From positions 3,384,328 through 3,448,327 of the forward strand of contig CM037586.1 of NCBI GenBank assembly GCA_021018995.1: a DNA stretch of 64,000 nt, in the 5' to 3' direction. The translations under genes were made by a program, and so were the position numbers. The DNA is from Chloranthus sessilifolius (lineage: Eukaryota > Streptophyta > Magnoliopsida > Chloranthales > Chloranthaceae). The notes beneath the pieces are model-generated. The model did not search any database, was not told where the DNA came from, and saw nothing but the letters and a program-made list of their open reading frames with translations. Shown here one piece after another: positions 44,629 through 55,680 of this stretch. Numbering within the stretch: the first letter of the stretch is position 1; the number at the start of each line of letters is the position of its first letter.

Positions 44629-45540
44629 TTATTCCTTCTTGACTTTAACTTTCTTGAGGATTTTATTATCTTCATCATCCGTAATCTTGTACTTAATGCT
44701 TTGACATATATATGATCTTATAAGACGATTTTAGTAAATCGTATCTTGCACTTGGGCTTGAAAGAAATACTCATTTTTGAGATATTTGTTCATATGAATT
44801 TAAAATTGTTTATCTCTATCCTGTATGTAATAAAACATAATTAGTTATAATTTTTTTGATAAGAAAATATAATAATAAAAAAAATATTACCTTCAATTTT
44901 AAAAGCATATGATCTTCTGGGGAAGAACTAATAAGAATCTTTGCTTTATTTTGAAATAATGCAAGTCATATTTCCCCACTCTCATCACTAATTTGTACTC
45001 AAAGTGCATTACTACAATGTATATATATTGATAATTATTTTTTGACTTAAATTACAAACTTCAATAGAATTGATAAGTCGATTTCTATTAAAGTTATTAC
45101 CGTAACGTGCATTCTACATTTTGATTTTTGCACTTCTTGTATTCAATATGTTTTTATTTTAAAATAACTCTTGTTTTGCATGTATTGCATGCGGGGTGCC
45201 AAGAATCCTTATCTTAATACATGCTTCTAATTGAAGCTTTGCAATAATACTATAAAATCTAAATATATAAAAAAAATATTTAAAAATAAAATAATAGATA
45301 AAATAATTATTAGATATAACATAAAGTATGACATAATGATTAGTTATTATTTTACCTCATCATCTATCAAACTGATTTTCAATAGTTTTCCAGGTCTTTT
45401 TGAATTTGTATAAGTATATATATTTGGTTGTTAGATTACTCTTGCTCTGATAGTCCATATTCCTTAATTTAACTGGATCGAATTAATTGGTATGTGAGCT
45501 GGAGGAATTAATTCTTCATTCAACATTACTACTTGCATTT
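44629..45540 (-). pseudogene. Replication protein A large-subunit-like pseudogene
   Basis: RPA1 binds single-stranded DNA in replication and repair; RPA1-like ORFs are also carried by plant Helitrons. Minus-strand exon-like blocks with splice signals: 45540-45440 (IPINSIQLN then GIWTIRAR, donor GTAATC); about 45413-45356 (NSKRPGKLLKISLIDDE, donor GTAAAA); about 45220-45101 with the zinc ribbon (HPACNTCKTRV … YKKCKNQNVECTLR); 45011-44891 (VQISDESGEI, LALFQNKAKI, acceptor TTGTAG, donor GTAATA); and 44820-44629 (KYLKNEYFFQAQVQD, stop TAA). Stops replace residues in several blocks (TGA for Arg and Trp in the fourth, TAA twice in the last). The long DNA-binding domains between the second and third blocks are missing. 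Helitron ends were not looked for exhaustively. Confidence 0.7.
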
Positions 45541-46197
45541 AAACATTGAAACTTATTGATATAATTATTTAAAAGTAATAAGAAAATATTAATCTATAAA
45601 AAACTATATATATGAGATAACAACATAAAATATATCACATAAAGAACTTCTCTATACACTATATTTTTTGTATAATTTTTTTCTGGGAATTGATTGCATT
45701 GGGTTTGATATATAGTAAAAGTAATAATAAAAATAATAATAATAACTTTTAATAAGAAAATATTTAGTTGTATTGATAGATAATTAATTAAAAGCATATT
45801 TTCATCATAGATACTAGTGAGATGCGTAGGCCGAAATTTCAGTTTTAGGGCATATCGGTTCGGTTTCGAAAAAGTGGCTTACCAGGTTATCAGTTCGATT
45901 TTAACATAAAAAGACCTGAAACTGAACTGATAAGAAACATATAATGAGTATTACTTAGGTGCATACAAAAAATAGGTTGCAATTAAAAAATAATCTTTAA
46001 AATCTAAACTTAAAAGTTAAAAACAACCAAAAATCATTCGTCTTCTGCAAAATCCTAAATACCCATTTGTTTTTTTGTAAAGCCCTAAAATCGAAAACCT
46101 TCCTATTCCCATTCGTTTCGACTTTCCACTGTTCACCGTCCTTTCACTCGTGATGAAAGGCGCCGTCCATCATGATTCGGCAATCCCATACGGCATT
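45541..46197. other. AT-rich intergenic sequence
   Basis: No gene recognised. From 45830 it carries CGGTTCGGTTT-like low-complexity text seen in other foldbacks here. Confidence 0.4.
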
Positions 46198-46205
46198 ATA
46201 GCCAC

Positions 46206-46581
46206 TATGGTTCAAAATTTCGGCTTAAATCTTAAGATTTTGGCTGAAAGCTCAAAACGCATAAGTTTCGGTGTCCCCTAAAACGAAATCTTCGACTTTT
46301 CGATTTCGGATTCAAGGTATCATATTATCAAATTATTGGCTGATAATTTCAAATTATCGGCTGATAATTTCAAATTATCGACCGATATTTTGCTACTTTG
46401 GTAATTTGAATTAAAAAAAAAAAACACGAAAATTTTGAAATTTCGGCCAGCTAATAATTTGAAATTATCGACCAATATTTTGCTGCTTTGGTAATTTGAA
46501 TTGAAAAAAAAAACACGAAAATTTCAGTCAAAATTTCTATTTTGGGCAAGACCGAAACGAAAATCAAAATTTCGATCCTTG
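46206..46581. mobile_element. hAT-type MITE, AATTTCGG family, copy 5
   Basis: Start TATGGTTCAAAATTTCGG, end TTTCGATCCTTG, 376 bp. Flanks ATAGCCAC and ACGGCCAC agree at 6 of 8 positions. The interior has a duplicated GCTGATAATTTCAAATTATC segment, explaining the extra length. Confidence 0.75.
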
Positions 46582-46599
46582 ACGGCCACACTCCATAAT

Positions 46600-46602
<3 letters not shown>

Positions 46603-46638
<36 letters not shown>
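46603..46638. repeat. Microsatellite (CT)n
   Basis: Uninterrupted CT repeat. Confidence 0.95.
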
Positions 46639-46640
<2 letters not shown>

Positions 46641-47387
46641 CCTTGCTATTTATTTTTTTAATTTTGTAAATAGGGTTTAATTTTTAATATACAAAGAGTT
46701 AAAAAAATTTAGAGTTTAGAAATCGAAAATCAATCGAACCGATAATTATCGATTCAATTTAGAGGCTTATCGGTTCGGCTTGAGAAATTAGAAACCGATA
46801 GGTATCAGTTCAATTTCGATTTAACATGAAAACCGACCAGAAAACACCCCTACATATATCCACATTTGAAGGGCATCTTAGTTATTTTAATAATTTTTAA
46901 AAAAAAGTTTGCAAGTGAATCGTCCATGACGCACGTGGACTTTATGAACACCCCTTGACCTTATGTCGCACGTGGACTTTTCAGTGCAATAGAAGTCTGT
47001 ACACGTCACAAGGTCGTGTGGACGGTCTACTTATTGTAAATAAATTCTTTTTAAAATGCCGTCAGAAAATCTAAAATTTCCTCTTGCCGACCTTATGCAC
47101 ATTCCTTCCGCATATGTACCCGACACCATAGTCACATGATCAGCGTTTAATAATAATTGGGCAAAGTTAAAATTTTAAAAATAAAAAAAAAAAAATGAAG
47201 AAAAAAATAAAATTAAAAAGTATCTAAAAACTTAAAGAATATTAAAAATCAAAATTTATTGAATAAATCATGAATTATTCAAAAAAATTTCACAAAATTA
47301 GTAAACTTTTAAAAAACTCACAATTTTTTCGCAATTTTGTGATTAATTAGTAGAACCTTAAATTCTATTATAAAAAAAGATAATGGC
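46639..47387. other. AT-rich intergenic sequence
   Basis: No gene recognised. 46720-46850 has CCGATAGGTATCAGTTCAAT-type text like the foldbacks at 7764. Confidence 0.4.
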
Positions 47388-47612
47388 TCTTGACCAACAG
47401 TTAAATACTATTTGAATGGCCTTCCAACGCTAAAATTTGACATTTTATCTTACACTATTGAAGTGTGATTGATCGTTATGTTATGTGGCCACATCTATGA
47501 TCAATTTAATCAATCACTCTAACAGTTCGGATCACCCACATCTTATACCATTGATGGTGTGTAAAATCATTGGAACACGTGCTTAAATGACGGTAAGAGA
47601 GTCGGTCCCTAG
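47388..47612. mobile_element. Family 2 foldback, short complete copy
   Basis: Left end AATGGCTCTTGACCAACAGT, right end ATGACGGTAAGAGAGTCGGT as its inverted partner, about 225 bp. The interior has ATCACCCACATCTTATACCA shared with 56520. Confidence 0.6.
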
Positions 47613-47704
47613 TAAAAAATTGGGAGAATTTGGTGACTAGGCCTAAAAATCCTAATAGAAACGGTGTTAAAAGACGATAGGTGAAATGAAAGAAACTGCA
47701 AAAT

Positions 47705-47710
47705 AAAAAA
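47705..47710 (-). terminator. Pol III terminator of tRNA-Lys
   Basis: Run of six T on the minus strand, eight bases past the 3' end of the tRNA. Confidence 0.8.
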
Positions 47711-47718
47711 TTTAGAAA

Positions 47719-47791
47719 CGCCCACCGTGGGGCTCGAACCCACGACCACAAGGTTAAGAGCCTTGCGCTCTACCAACTGAGCTAGACGGGC
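47719..47791 (-). tRNA. tRNA-Lys (CUU)
   Basis: A 73-base cloverleaf with discriminator G. The acceptor stem GCCCGTC pairs with the 3' GGTGGGC (one G-U pair). The A box is TAGCTCAGTTGG and the B box is GGTTCGAGCC. The anticodon loop CTCTTAA gives anticodon CTT, decoding AAG. There is no intron and CCA is not encoded. A TATAAATATA tract lies 21-37 bases upstream, as is common for plant tRNA genes, and a T-run terminates it. All structural elements are intact, so it is probably functional. Confidence 0.97.
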
Positions 47792-47811
47792 TCTGCAATC
47801 ATATGGGAAAG

Positions 47812-47829
47812 CACCATATATTTATATGG
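47812..47829 (-). promoter_or_regulatory. Upstream TATA-like element of tRNA-Lys
   Basis: The minus strand reads CCATATAAATATATGG 24-39 bases upstream of the tRNA start. This is also an inverted repeat. TATA-like sequences at this distance promote transcription of plant tRNA genes. Confidence 0.5.
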
Positions 47830-47889
47830 TAAATTTCCTATCCTCCATTTTTCGAATTGGCATTAGCTAAGGGGCCCGAACATCAGCTG

Positions 47890-48245
47890 ACTAGGTTCTC
47901 GGGTCAACTTTTGGAACGTTTGGAATCATCATGCGTTCCACCTTATCAGTGTACCATGATCTATGTATCTTTGTTGTAGAAGATTGGGATGAAAAACTAT
48001 CGCTATCATTCGATTCAAACAGTCAAACAACATCTAAAAGTAATGGCTACCATGCAAACCCAATCTACATACCACTAGTTTAGATGACATTTGACTGCTT
48101 TGATGAATTAGATAATGAGGATCATTTTTCATCCCACTATTTTAGATCGGAGATTTTGATATCATAGCACACCTATCAAATGATACACATGATGATTCCA
48201 CATGGCATGCTTCCGAAAAGTGACCCGAGTACCATGATTACTTGG
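47890..48245. repeat. Family 1 long-TIR arms in back-to-back order
   Basis: A right arm (47945-48030: GATTGGGATGAAAAACTATC) is followed by a left arm (48093-48240: TTTGACTGCTTTGATGAATT, ATCATTTTTCATCCCA). Two adjacent copies each lost half, or one element is rearranged. Confidence 0.5.
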
Positions 48246-48359
48246 AGCTAAGGCCGCGTACCTAATATTAACTCTCGCTATTGCTGTTTTGGTGTTGGGT
48301 AACTAAAGTTAAAGTACCTTTATTTACCACCTGAGATTCTGTCTTCTGAACTCTGGTTT

Positions 48360-48790
48360 ATAGAGATTATTTTTGGCCCAATCTTCCTCAAAATGAATCT
48401 TGAGATCACAAGCCTATCATTAGACTGTCAGATGTTGATTTCACGCGACACATATTACAAAGAGTGATCATGAGAGTATATCAAACGTGATTCTCGGATC
48501 ACTTTCGGAATATATGCCAAGTGAAAACTAAATTTGAACATCTGATGATAGGACAATGATCCCAAGAATCACTATAAAAAACAAGACTATTAGCGGCAGC
48601 CAAAAACTGCCGCTATTAACAAAAAACTGCCGCTAATAGTCTTTAATAGTTTTTTTTATTAATTGCAGCAATTTTTAGCTCCAAAAAACTGCCGCTAATA
48701 ATATGTTTTTTTGTAGTGGACCTTGTGTGAAAGACTTGGGCAAACAACGATCTCCCTCTTTTGACTCAAAGCAGTCAACAGTTTTAACAA
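48360..48790. mobile_element. Family 1 long-TIR element interrupted by a CACTA MITE
   Basis: Left arm GATTATTTTTGGCCCAATCT and GAATCTTGAGATCACAAGCC. Right arm GTGTGAAAGACTTGGGC and TTTGACTCAAAGCAGTCAA. The right arm is split by the MITE at 48570-48718. Confidence 0.65.
48570..48718. mobile_element. CACTA-type MITE, copy 4
   Basis: 149 bp, ends CACTATAAAAAACAAGAC and TTTTTTTGTAGTG, four TTAGCGGCAG-type motifs in alternating orientation. No clean 3-bp duplication. Confidence 0.75.
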
Positions 48791-48880
48791 ATGAAACTTG
48801 AGTTGTAAAGAAAGAATCTTGAGTTGTAAATAAATGTAACTTAATGCTAAACTTGTCGACCAATAATCAGTGGCTGTGTA

Positions 48881-49012
48881 TGTTAAAATAGTCCCACATT
48901 GCCTGTGGGCTTGGAGGTCTTGGGCTATAGATATAATCTGGGCACTCCTCACCTTACAAGCCGGTTTTGTGAGGTTGAGTTAGACCTATGGAAATCTTCA
49001 TGGTATAAAAGC
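48881..49012 (+). mobile_element. Short LTR and primer site (TRIM-like or small LTR element)
   Basis: A 120-bp LTR from TGTTAAAATAGTCCCACATT to ATCTTCA (48881-49000), containing CCTTACAAGCCGGTTTTGTG as in many plant short-LTR elements. It is followed at once by TGGTATAAAAGC (49001-49012), a two-mismatch tRNA-iMet primer site. A second, partial ACAAGCTAGTTTTGTGAGG phrase is at 49050. No partner LTR was found. Confidence 0.6.
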
Positions 49013-49079
49013 AGGTATTTCTCCACTCTACGTCACCACATTACCTCACCTTACAAGCTAGTTTTGTGAGGTTGAGTTT

Positions 49080-49760
49080 TAGCTCGATTTATGGTTGCAA
49101 TGTTTTGAAACGCGGGTCAATTAGTGTGAGAGAAAACCTGAGAGCTGGAATCTTGGATTAGAAAATTAAGGATTTTGGAGATTGGTTAATTTAGAATAAC
49201 TTTGGAAAACCCATGTAGGGTTTTTAGGGCTCTCGTCTTCATGTGAGTTAGAGAGAACTTGAGATTTGTTTTGATTGTATGACTCTCTTGTTGGGTTTTG
49301 GTGAGGACTTGGGTATTTGTTTGGGAGAATCATGACGTTTGTTTTGAATTTGGGGTTTTATATTTGTGTTTGGATCTTTGTAGTTCTCTTGTGTTGGTTA
49401 AGATTGGAGAATATGATCCCCATTGTTTGTAGCCATTGTGCATCTTCTTCTTGATATATGGTGGAAATACTTTGATTGCTCGTGGATATACGCTTAGGCT
49501 AAATCACGTAAATCTTGTTCTTGTTTGTGGTGTGATCCCTTTCTCTTTCTACCTTATACCTTCTTGTGATATTTGATTATCTCTTTCGCACGTGAAATCC
49601 ATTAATGAGATTGAAAGTGCAACGGCTTTCTAGGATTTTTGCACAACATGGCTAGGCCCATGGAATTCTTTAGTGTAGAATGTATGTTGAAGATCTTTCA
49701 TCCCAATATTTGGCTTTAAAGTTCTTTACTTTATAGTCTTCAAATTAGACGGCTTATCAA
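49080..49760. other. Unassigned sequence after the short LTR
   Basis: GT-rich and T-rich, resembling an LTR-retrotransposon leader. No coding sequence recognised. Confidence 0.3.
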
Positions 49761-49784
49761 GTCTTCATGTGGCAAAGATCCAAA

Positions 49785-50005
49785 AAATAACAAGGGTAGC
49801 ACTAAAAGCGCCCACACCTTCTCTGAAAGCGCTTACATCGGAACCCCTTAAAAAGTGCAAAATGATCTTAAGATCCATTGTGTGGAAGATTGGGATGAAA
49901 TCTAATCTCTATCATCAAATCCGATGCAATCAACGATTTTTAAGGGGTTGCACACGTGGGCGCTTTCATAGTACACATTTTAAGGGGTTCCGATGTTATT
50001 TGAGC
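49785..50005. repeat. Foldback with GGGCGCTTTC / CATCGGAACCCC arms
   Basis: AAAGCGCCCACAC and CATCGGAACCCCTTAAAA on the left recur inverted on the right (TTTTAAGGGGTTCCGATG, GTGGGCGCTTTC). A family 1 arm (49855-49940) lies between. Confidence 0.6.
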
Positions 50006-50124
50006 GTGAATAGAGCTACTTTCTTTTTAGTCATGTGTCACGGGACAAATCTCATGTGCAAGTTTTAGCTTATAAAAAGGATACATCTATTCGAGCCTAC
50101 TAGATTATTGGTGGGCACCTACAC

Positions 50125-50250
50125 TGAAAATTGCATTAAATCTGATGATGGTGATTGTTTTTCATTCCAATCTTTCACAAAATGAATCTTGAGACCATAA
50201 ATGTGCCATCACTCGATCTAAGTATTTGATTCCAAGCCGCTCAATCTAAG
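50125..50250. repeat. Family 1 long-TIR element, left-arm fragment
   Basis: CTGATGATGGTGATTGTTTT, TTCATTCCAATCTTTCAC and GAATCTTGAGACCATAAATG match other copies. Confidence 0.5.
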
Positions 50251-50431
50251 TTTCATAATTTTGAAAAGTTATGAAACTTTCGTTGAACCTTCATTTCGGA
50301 GAATTTCACGAAATTTTGGTGAAATTTGTTACTGTGGTTTGAGTCACCAAAATCTACTAAATTGTAGATATGAGATAATGTGGTTGGGCCGATCACCACC
50401 AGTGTTGATACACATAAGCCATCTTTACCCT

Positions 50432-50937
50432 ACAAGTAGAGATGCAAGTTCCAAATCCTGTCCGGTTCGGTACACCGCAAACCGATACTCATTCGGTTCG
50501 GTTTGGTCTGTTTTTTTCCTTAAACCGAAACTGATTCGGATCGGTACGGTTCGGTGTAGGTAAAATACCTACTTTTTTTCATTTTCTTCATTTTTTTTGG
50601 TTTTTTTTTTTTCATTTTTTTCGGTTTACTCAACTTACATTACAAAAAATAAGACCAATAGCGACAGTTTTTTGCAACCAAAAAGTACCGCTATTAACAA
50701 AAAAACTATTAAGACTATTAGCGGCATTTTTTTTTATTAATAGCGGCAGTTTATGACTACCGCTAATAGTCTTATTTTTTGTAGTGCGACCCCCTCAGTT
50801 TTCACTTTCGAACCACCCAAATCGAAACCGAACCGAATTGGGTTCGGTTTGTGTTGGGTTTCGGTGCGATTTGGTCTGGCTCGGGATCCTCGATTTTCGG
50901 TTTAGTTTTGATATTCGATTCAAAACTTGCATCCCTA
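50432..50937. repeat. Foldback repeat, GGGATGCAAG family, copy 2
   Basis: Left end TAGAGATGCAAGTTCC, right end AAAACTTGCATCCCTA. Full of GGTTCGGTTT runs in both orientations. Interrupted by the CACTA MITE at 50638-50786, after the phrase TTTACTCAACTTA that is continuous in copy 1. Confidence 0.65.
50638..50786. mobile_element. CACTA-type MITE, copy 5
   Basis: 149 bp, ends CATTACAAAAAATAAGAC and GTCTTATTTTTTGTAGTG, same length and inner GCGGCAG motifs as copy 4. No clear duplication. Confidence 0.75.
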
Positions 50938-51679
50938 TTCCTAGGCGAAAATAAGTGTTTATTTAATTAAGAACAAAAAACGTACTTAAGAGTTAAGACT
51001 CACCAAAATCTAATAAAGTGACGATATGATATCGGGTTGCTATACCCACCACCAATGATGCTACACATCAGAAGTGTCGGAGGATAGAGAAATAAATGTT
51101 TATTTAATAATAAAAAAGCACTTGAGTCACCAAAAGCTAATAAAGTGCGAATCCTCACCCCTTTCTTGAGGTCACACTAAAGATTTATATGATCTCTTGT
51201 TAAATCGGCATGTGCTAACTTTAGGTGCGCACGTGCCTCTAAAATTAGTCCGGTGCTCTAAGAGGCCCGAACACCTCTTGATTATAAAAAAACAATAAAA
51301 TAAAAAATATTGGTACACATCAGCTATATTTATCTTACAAGTGCTTGAGATATGAGATTTAAGTATTTATTAATTTAACAATAAAAAATTAGTTTAGTCA
51401 CCAAAGTCTAAAAAAGTGCAGATTTGAGATCCCGTTACTAGACCGATCCCCCAAAATCTCATAAAGTGTAGATATGAAAGCTAATCTCATAAAGTGTAGA
51501 TATGAAGGTTATGTTTGGCATTGCTCTTTGAAAGAGTCGAAAAGAGGAGTTGACTATGGGGAGATAGAGAAGGATTGGAGGGAGAAAAAAGGGCAGGTGC
51601 TCTTTGAAATATGAAAAACATACCTATCCAAAAGAAGATGAAAAATCATGCTCTTTCAAAGAAGGTTATTTTTCAAAGA
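50938..51679. other. Intergenic sequence
   Basis: Contains several near-repeats of CACCAAAATCTAATAAAGTG and ATGAGATTTAAGT (50995-51500), an irregular direct repeat. No gene. Confidence 0.4.
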
Positions 51680-51940
51680 AGGTTATTTTTCACAGGATGG
51701 ATCTTGAGAACATGATCGTATCATCAGATGGTCGATTTTTTTATTTTATATGGTACATACTCAAAAAAGTGACCTTAAAATTAATTTTGAGTATGTACGA
51801 GATGTTATTGTCACTTTTCTGAAATGTGTACCACGAGAAATAAAACATTGAGCGTCTGATGATAGGCCCATGATCTCAAGATCCATCGTGTGAAAGATTG
51901 GGGGGATAACAATCTCCATCATCTGATTCTACCAAAGTTA
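51680..51940. mobile_element. Family 1 long-TIR element, full copy
   Basis: Left arm TTATTTTTCACAGGATGG and TTGAGAACATGATCGTATCA. Right arm CATGATCTCAAGATCCATCG and ACAATCTCCATCATCTGATT. The centre is also inverted (TACATACTC … GAGTATGTA). Confidence 0.65.
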
Positions 51941-53652
51941 ATGTATTTCAGAGTGGATAAACTCAAAGATTCAATGGGTGGATTTAAAGATACTCTTTTT
52001 CTTATTTTAAAGATATAAATATTGGTAGAATCAGATGATGGAGATTCCACTTAAGTTAATGTGTTTCAGAGTGGGTGAACTCAAAGATTTGCTTAGTTGG
52101 ACTGCTCCATATTACAAGTGCTTGAAAGAAGAGAGTTTAAGTCTTTATTTAAGAATTAAAAATTAGTGGGAGTCCCAAATATATCTAATAAAGTCCAGAT
52201 TTGATCTCACTTTATTGTACGGCGGACCATAAATGTTGGGGCACATGAACCTTCTTTATCCTCGAGTTTGGTCTATTTTAAGAGGCTGCACACTATGCTC
52301 CTCCATGTAGAGAAACCTTTATACCCACTGTCAGTTGGCTATCCTGTACCATCCATCATAAGGATCCGGTTCTATTGCAACTTAAGCGAGGGCGATTAGA
52401 TCTCATTTAAAAATAATAATTTATTTTTATGACATTTTCATTGTTTAAAAATGTGATCAAGTTATCAATGCACCAAAGTTTTTGGGCATTACCTTATTTA
52501 TGACCAATCAAATGGAGGGAACAAAAGTGATTTTTTTTAAAAAAAATCACATGTCTCATGTTTTGGGTTGACCATGCCACGTGGCATATGAAATGCGATT
52601 TGGCGCCTAGGTCATCCTGTGCGCCGGGCGCATACTTCCCCTTGCCCTATTTTAATTAGGGTAACTCTAGGGGTGCCAACAGGATTACCGGGGTGCCAAC
52701 ATTGAAAACTCATTGACTGCTTTGAATATGACAGTGGAGATCGATTTTCACCCTAATCTTTCACAGGATGGATGTTGAGATCATGAGCGTACCATCAAAC
52801 AAACATGATCTTAGGGCAAACAGATAGTGAATCAAAGAAGACCCTTGAAGCAACCCAACTCAACATAAAAGTCCATGATGTATTTTTTCATTATCACTAT
52901 GCGGATTATTTTTCTTGGTATTCTATTATAAACATTTTTGAGATCCATAAAATCATATGTAAGTATTTTTTTTTTAATAGGTAAGTTAGGCTTGAGGATT
53001 CAAACCTTAAGGTTATAATATTGTCAACCTTCCATTTTACTATATGCCCAAGCATCATATTTAGTTTTTCCTATTTTTCTTAAACTACTCCATAAATTTT
53101 TTTAATAAGAAAATAATTTTAATTGTTGATCTTGCTCACAAAAATCCTAACTGATTATCTGATCCACATGATTCTTGTTGATCCGCATGATTCTTGTCCT
53201 AGTTGTTGTTTTACTATTTTCTCATACATATTAGAGTGTGACTCATAAGTTTAATATTTTTTTTTCTAAGTAAAGAAGCGAAATTTACTAAAAAGAGTAA
53301 CAAAAGAAGTTAAGCTGTGTCCATTCATGGGTGCCATTATTTTAGCGAAAGCATCCGTGACACTATTATCATAATAATATTGTAATAAAAAATTAAAATA
53401 TACCATATAAAATTATATGGTCAACAAAGTCAAATGTACGAAAAATGAACTGTAAAATCAGAGTTGGTTTTACAAGTCACTTTCTACACGGTTGACATCA
53501 TTGATAATACAACTTTGAGAATTTTCTTCTTCTTATTATTCTTTAACAATTGTTACGGTCCTTGAGTTGCTCAGTTATGTGGCACTTGATTATGTGATTG
53601 AACTAATATAAGATTAGGTAAGTTACCTAGTACTTAGTACCATACTACCTTT

Positions 53653-53655
<3 letters not shown>
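51941..53655. other. Intergenic sequence
   Basis: No gene recognised. Holds a family 1 fragment at 52700-52810 and AT-rich sequence otherwise. Confidence 0.4.
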
Positions 53656-53690
<35 letters not shown>

Positions 53691-53863
53691 TGGTGATCTT
53701 CTCACTCAAGTTATAAGAAATAAACTTATGACTCGAGTCCCTATTGGCTATATGTCATATTAGTTGACTTTTCAAAGCTCACTGATATGACGTGCAGCCA
53801 ATAGGGGCTTCAGTCATGAGTTTATTTCTCATGACTCGAGTCATATGATCATTTCTTTTTTTA

Positions 53864-53894
<31 letters not shown>

Positions 53895-53898
53895 GTGC

Positions 53899-53945
<47 letters not shown>
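53656..53945. mobile_element. Foldback element between two TA microsatellites
   Basis: TA repeats (53656-53688), then a foldback element (53689-53862) sharing CAGTTGACTTTTCAAAGCTC-type centre and ATGACTCGAGTCATATGATC end with the copies at 16107-16552, then CT repeats and a second TA tract (53881-53945). Confidence 0.75.
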
Positions 53946-53949
<4 letters not shown>

Positions 53950-54200
53950 TTGTAATCATTTCAATTTAAAACTTATCCCACTCCAAGTGAACCATGTGCG
54001 TTGGATATTCGCGAATTGCAAACTTGAATTCCAACCGAGGGAACCAAGGAACATTGGTTCTAGAGTACCTTTATTTTCACCCACAAATTCTTTGAGTTCA
54101 CCCACATAAGTGGGTGCATGTCTTACCCAAACCGAATATTTATTTCCACCCCCTTATTCAATTTAATTCATTAATGTTCAAATACGCCCATCACTTTCTT

Positions 54201-54440
54201 TTGCTATACACCCACATCATCTTCCTTGCGCTTGTGTCATATTTGAACATCGTTCTTCCGAGGCCCTCTAAAGAATCGATTGATTGGTCGTGGCTGTACA
54301 CCCACATCGTCTTTCTCAATCTTCTTTTCGCGTTGTGCAACCTTAGGAAGGGTTTCCATGACTATAAGAACTTTTTTTGGACTTGTGGCGGTACACCTAC
54401 ATCGTTTTTCCCAATCTTCTTGTCATGCTGCAAGAACGTG
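54201..54440. repeat. Degenerate tandem repeat, about 95-bp period
   Basis: Three phrases TACACCCACATC(A/G)TC at about 54207, 54297 and 54392, each followed by CAATCTTCTT-like text. Confidence 0.5.
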
Positions 54441-54480
54441 AGGAATAGACGAAGACTGAGATTTGAAGAGCACCCTAATA

Positions 54481-55066
54481 TGATGACATGATAAGATCAA
54501 GATGAATGACATCCACAAGATTGAATTTAATAAAAAAACCTTTAGTAAAAATATGATTTGGGCTGTGCTTGGTTTTAACAAAAATAAAATAAAATTGTGT
54601 TGTGAGTCTGACGGTGGGCACCCACTGTCACAACAACGATACTGACGGTGGGTACCCACTGTCAAAGTTCAAATAAAAAAAATTGGAACATGACTGTGGG
54701 CACCCACTGTCATAGAAACATAACTAACAACAAACACCCACCGTCACTGGAGTTCATCCTCTGATGCCCTGACGATGAGTGCCTATTGTCAATTAAAAAA
54801 ACTTGACAATGGGTGCCAACCGTTAGGAAACAATTTTTTTTTTATGAGAACTGTGACAGTGGGTACCCACATTCAGTTATGCAGTTGTGACAGTGGATTC
54901 CCATCGTCAAACCCACAACATAATTTTTATTTTTTTTGTGTACACAAACACTTTTTTTTTATTAAATCCAATCACAGCCCAAACCATATTTTATCTATGA
55001 GGTTTTTTTGATTAAATCCAATCTTGTGGATGTTATTCATTTTGATCTTATGATGTTATGTCATCA
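54481..55066. mobile_element. Foldback element carrying an array of GTGGGTACCCAC palindromes
   Basis: Arms of about 110 bp are inverted copies: left TGATGACATG…CATCCACAAGATTG…GGGCTGTG, right CACAGCCC…CAATCTTGTGGATG…ATGTCATCA. Between them (54608-54910) are eight degenerate copies of TGACGGTGGGyACCCACTGTC, each a palindrome of about 22 bp, spaced 30-50 bp. No coding potential and no duplication identified. Confidence 0.7.
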
Positions 55067-55153
55067 TGGGTACTCACTTGGTGATTATAACTATTCTTAC
55101 AAAAAAGAATTTGGATGAAACCAATTAAATTAACAAGATCAAATTGATACCCA

Positions 55154-55680
55154 CACTACAAAAAAATGAACTTTTAGCGACACATTTTTTGAGGCATTTG
55201 ATGAAAAACACCGCGAACACAAATTATTAGTGTCATTTTATAATAAAGCGTCGCAAAATATGCGAAATAGTTGAATCCCACCTAATATTTGCGTTGGTTT
55301 CCCAATCAATTTGCGGCATATTAAACTCATTGTCTAAATACATACAAAGACACCTCATAAAACCCCTCACTCTTTCTCTCTCGACCCGATGCCAGATGCG
55401 GGATATATTCCCGCCCAAACCGCTCTCCATCGACGACAGACGGGGAGACCCTCTTTCCCACCCAAACCACTCTCTTTCTCCATCGATCCATTGGCGTTGC
55501 TCGCAATTGGATTCCATCGGTCCTTTGCCGTTGTTCGCGATCGGATTCCAACAATCAATTGCCGCTGTTCGAGATCTGAGAATCGGAACATCAAAGGTAG
55601 ATTGTCGATCTCGGAACACCGTGTGTACATCTTGGAACACCGTGCTTGGATCTCAGAACACCGTTGAGGTATCTTTTTGA
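55154..55680 (+). mobile_element. CACTA transposon 5' end (partial)
   Basis: Begins CACTACAAAAAAATG, the canonical CACTA terminus. Subterminal TTTTAGCGACAC and GCGTCGCAAAATATGCG follow, then a GC-richer region (55370-55680) with repeated GATCGGATTCCA and TCGGAACACCGT phrases. No matching right end or transposase was found nearby. Confidence 0.6.

Noticed and set aside
54114-54491. 125-codon plus-strand open frame
   Set aside because: It covers a degenerate 95-bp tandem repeat and runs into a foldback arm. No protein family seen.
55233-55680. Four overlapping open frames, two on each strand
   Set aside because: They arise from repetitive phrases of the CACTA 5' region; none resembles a protein.
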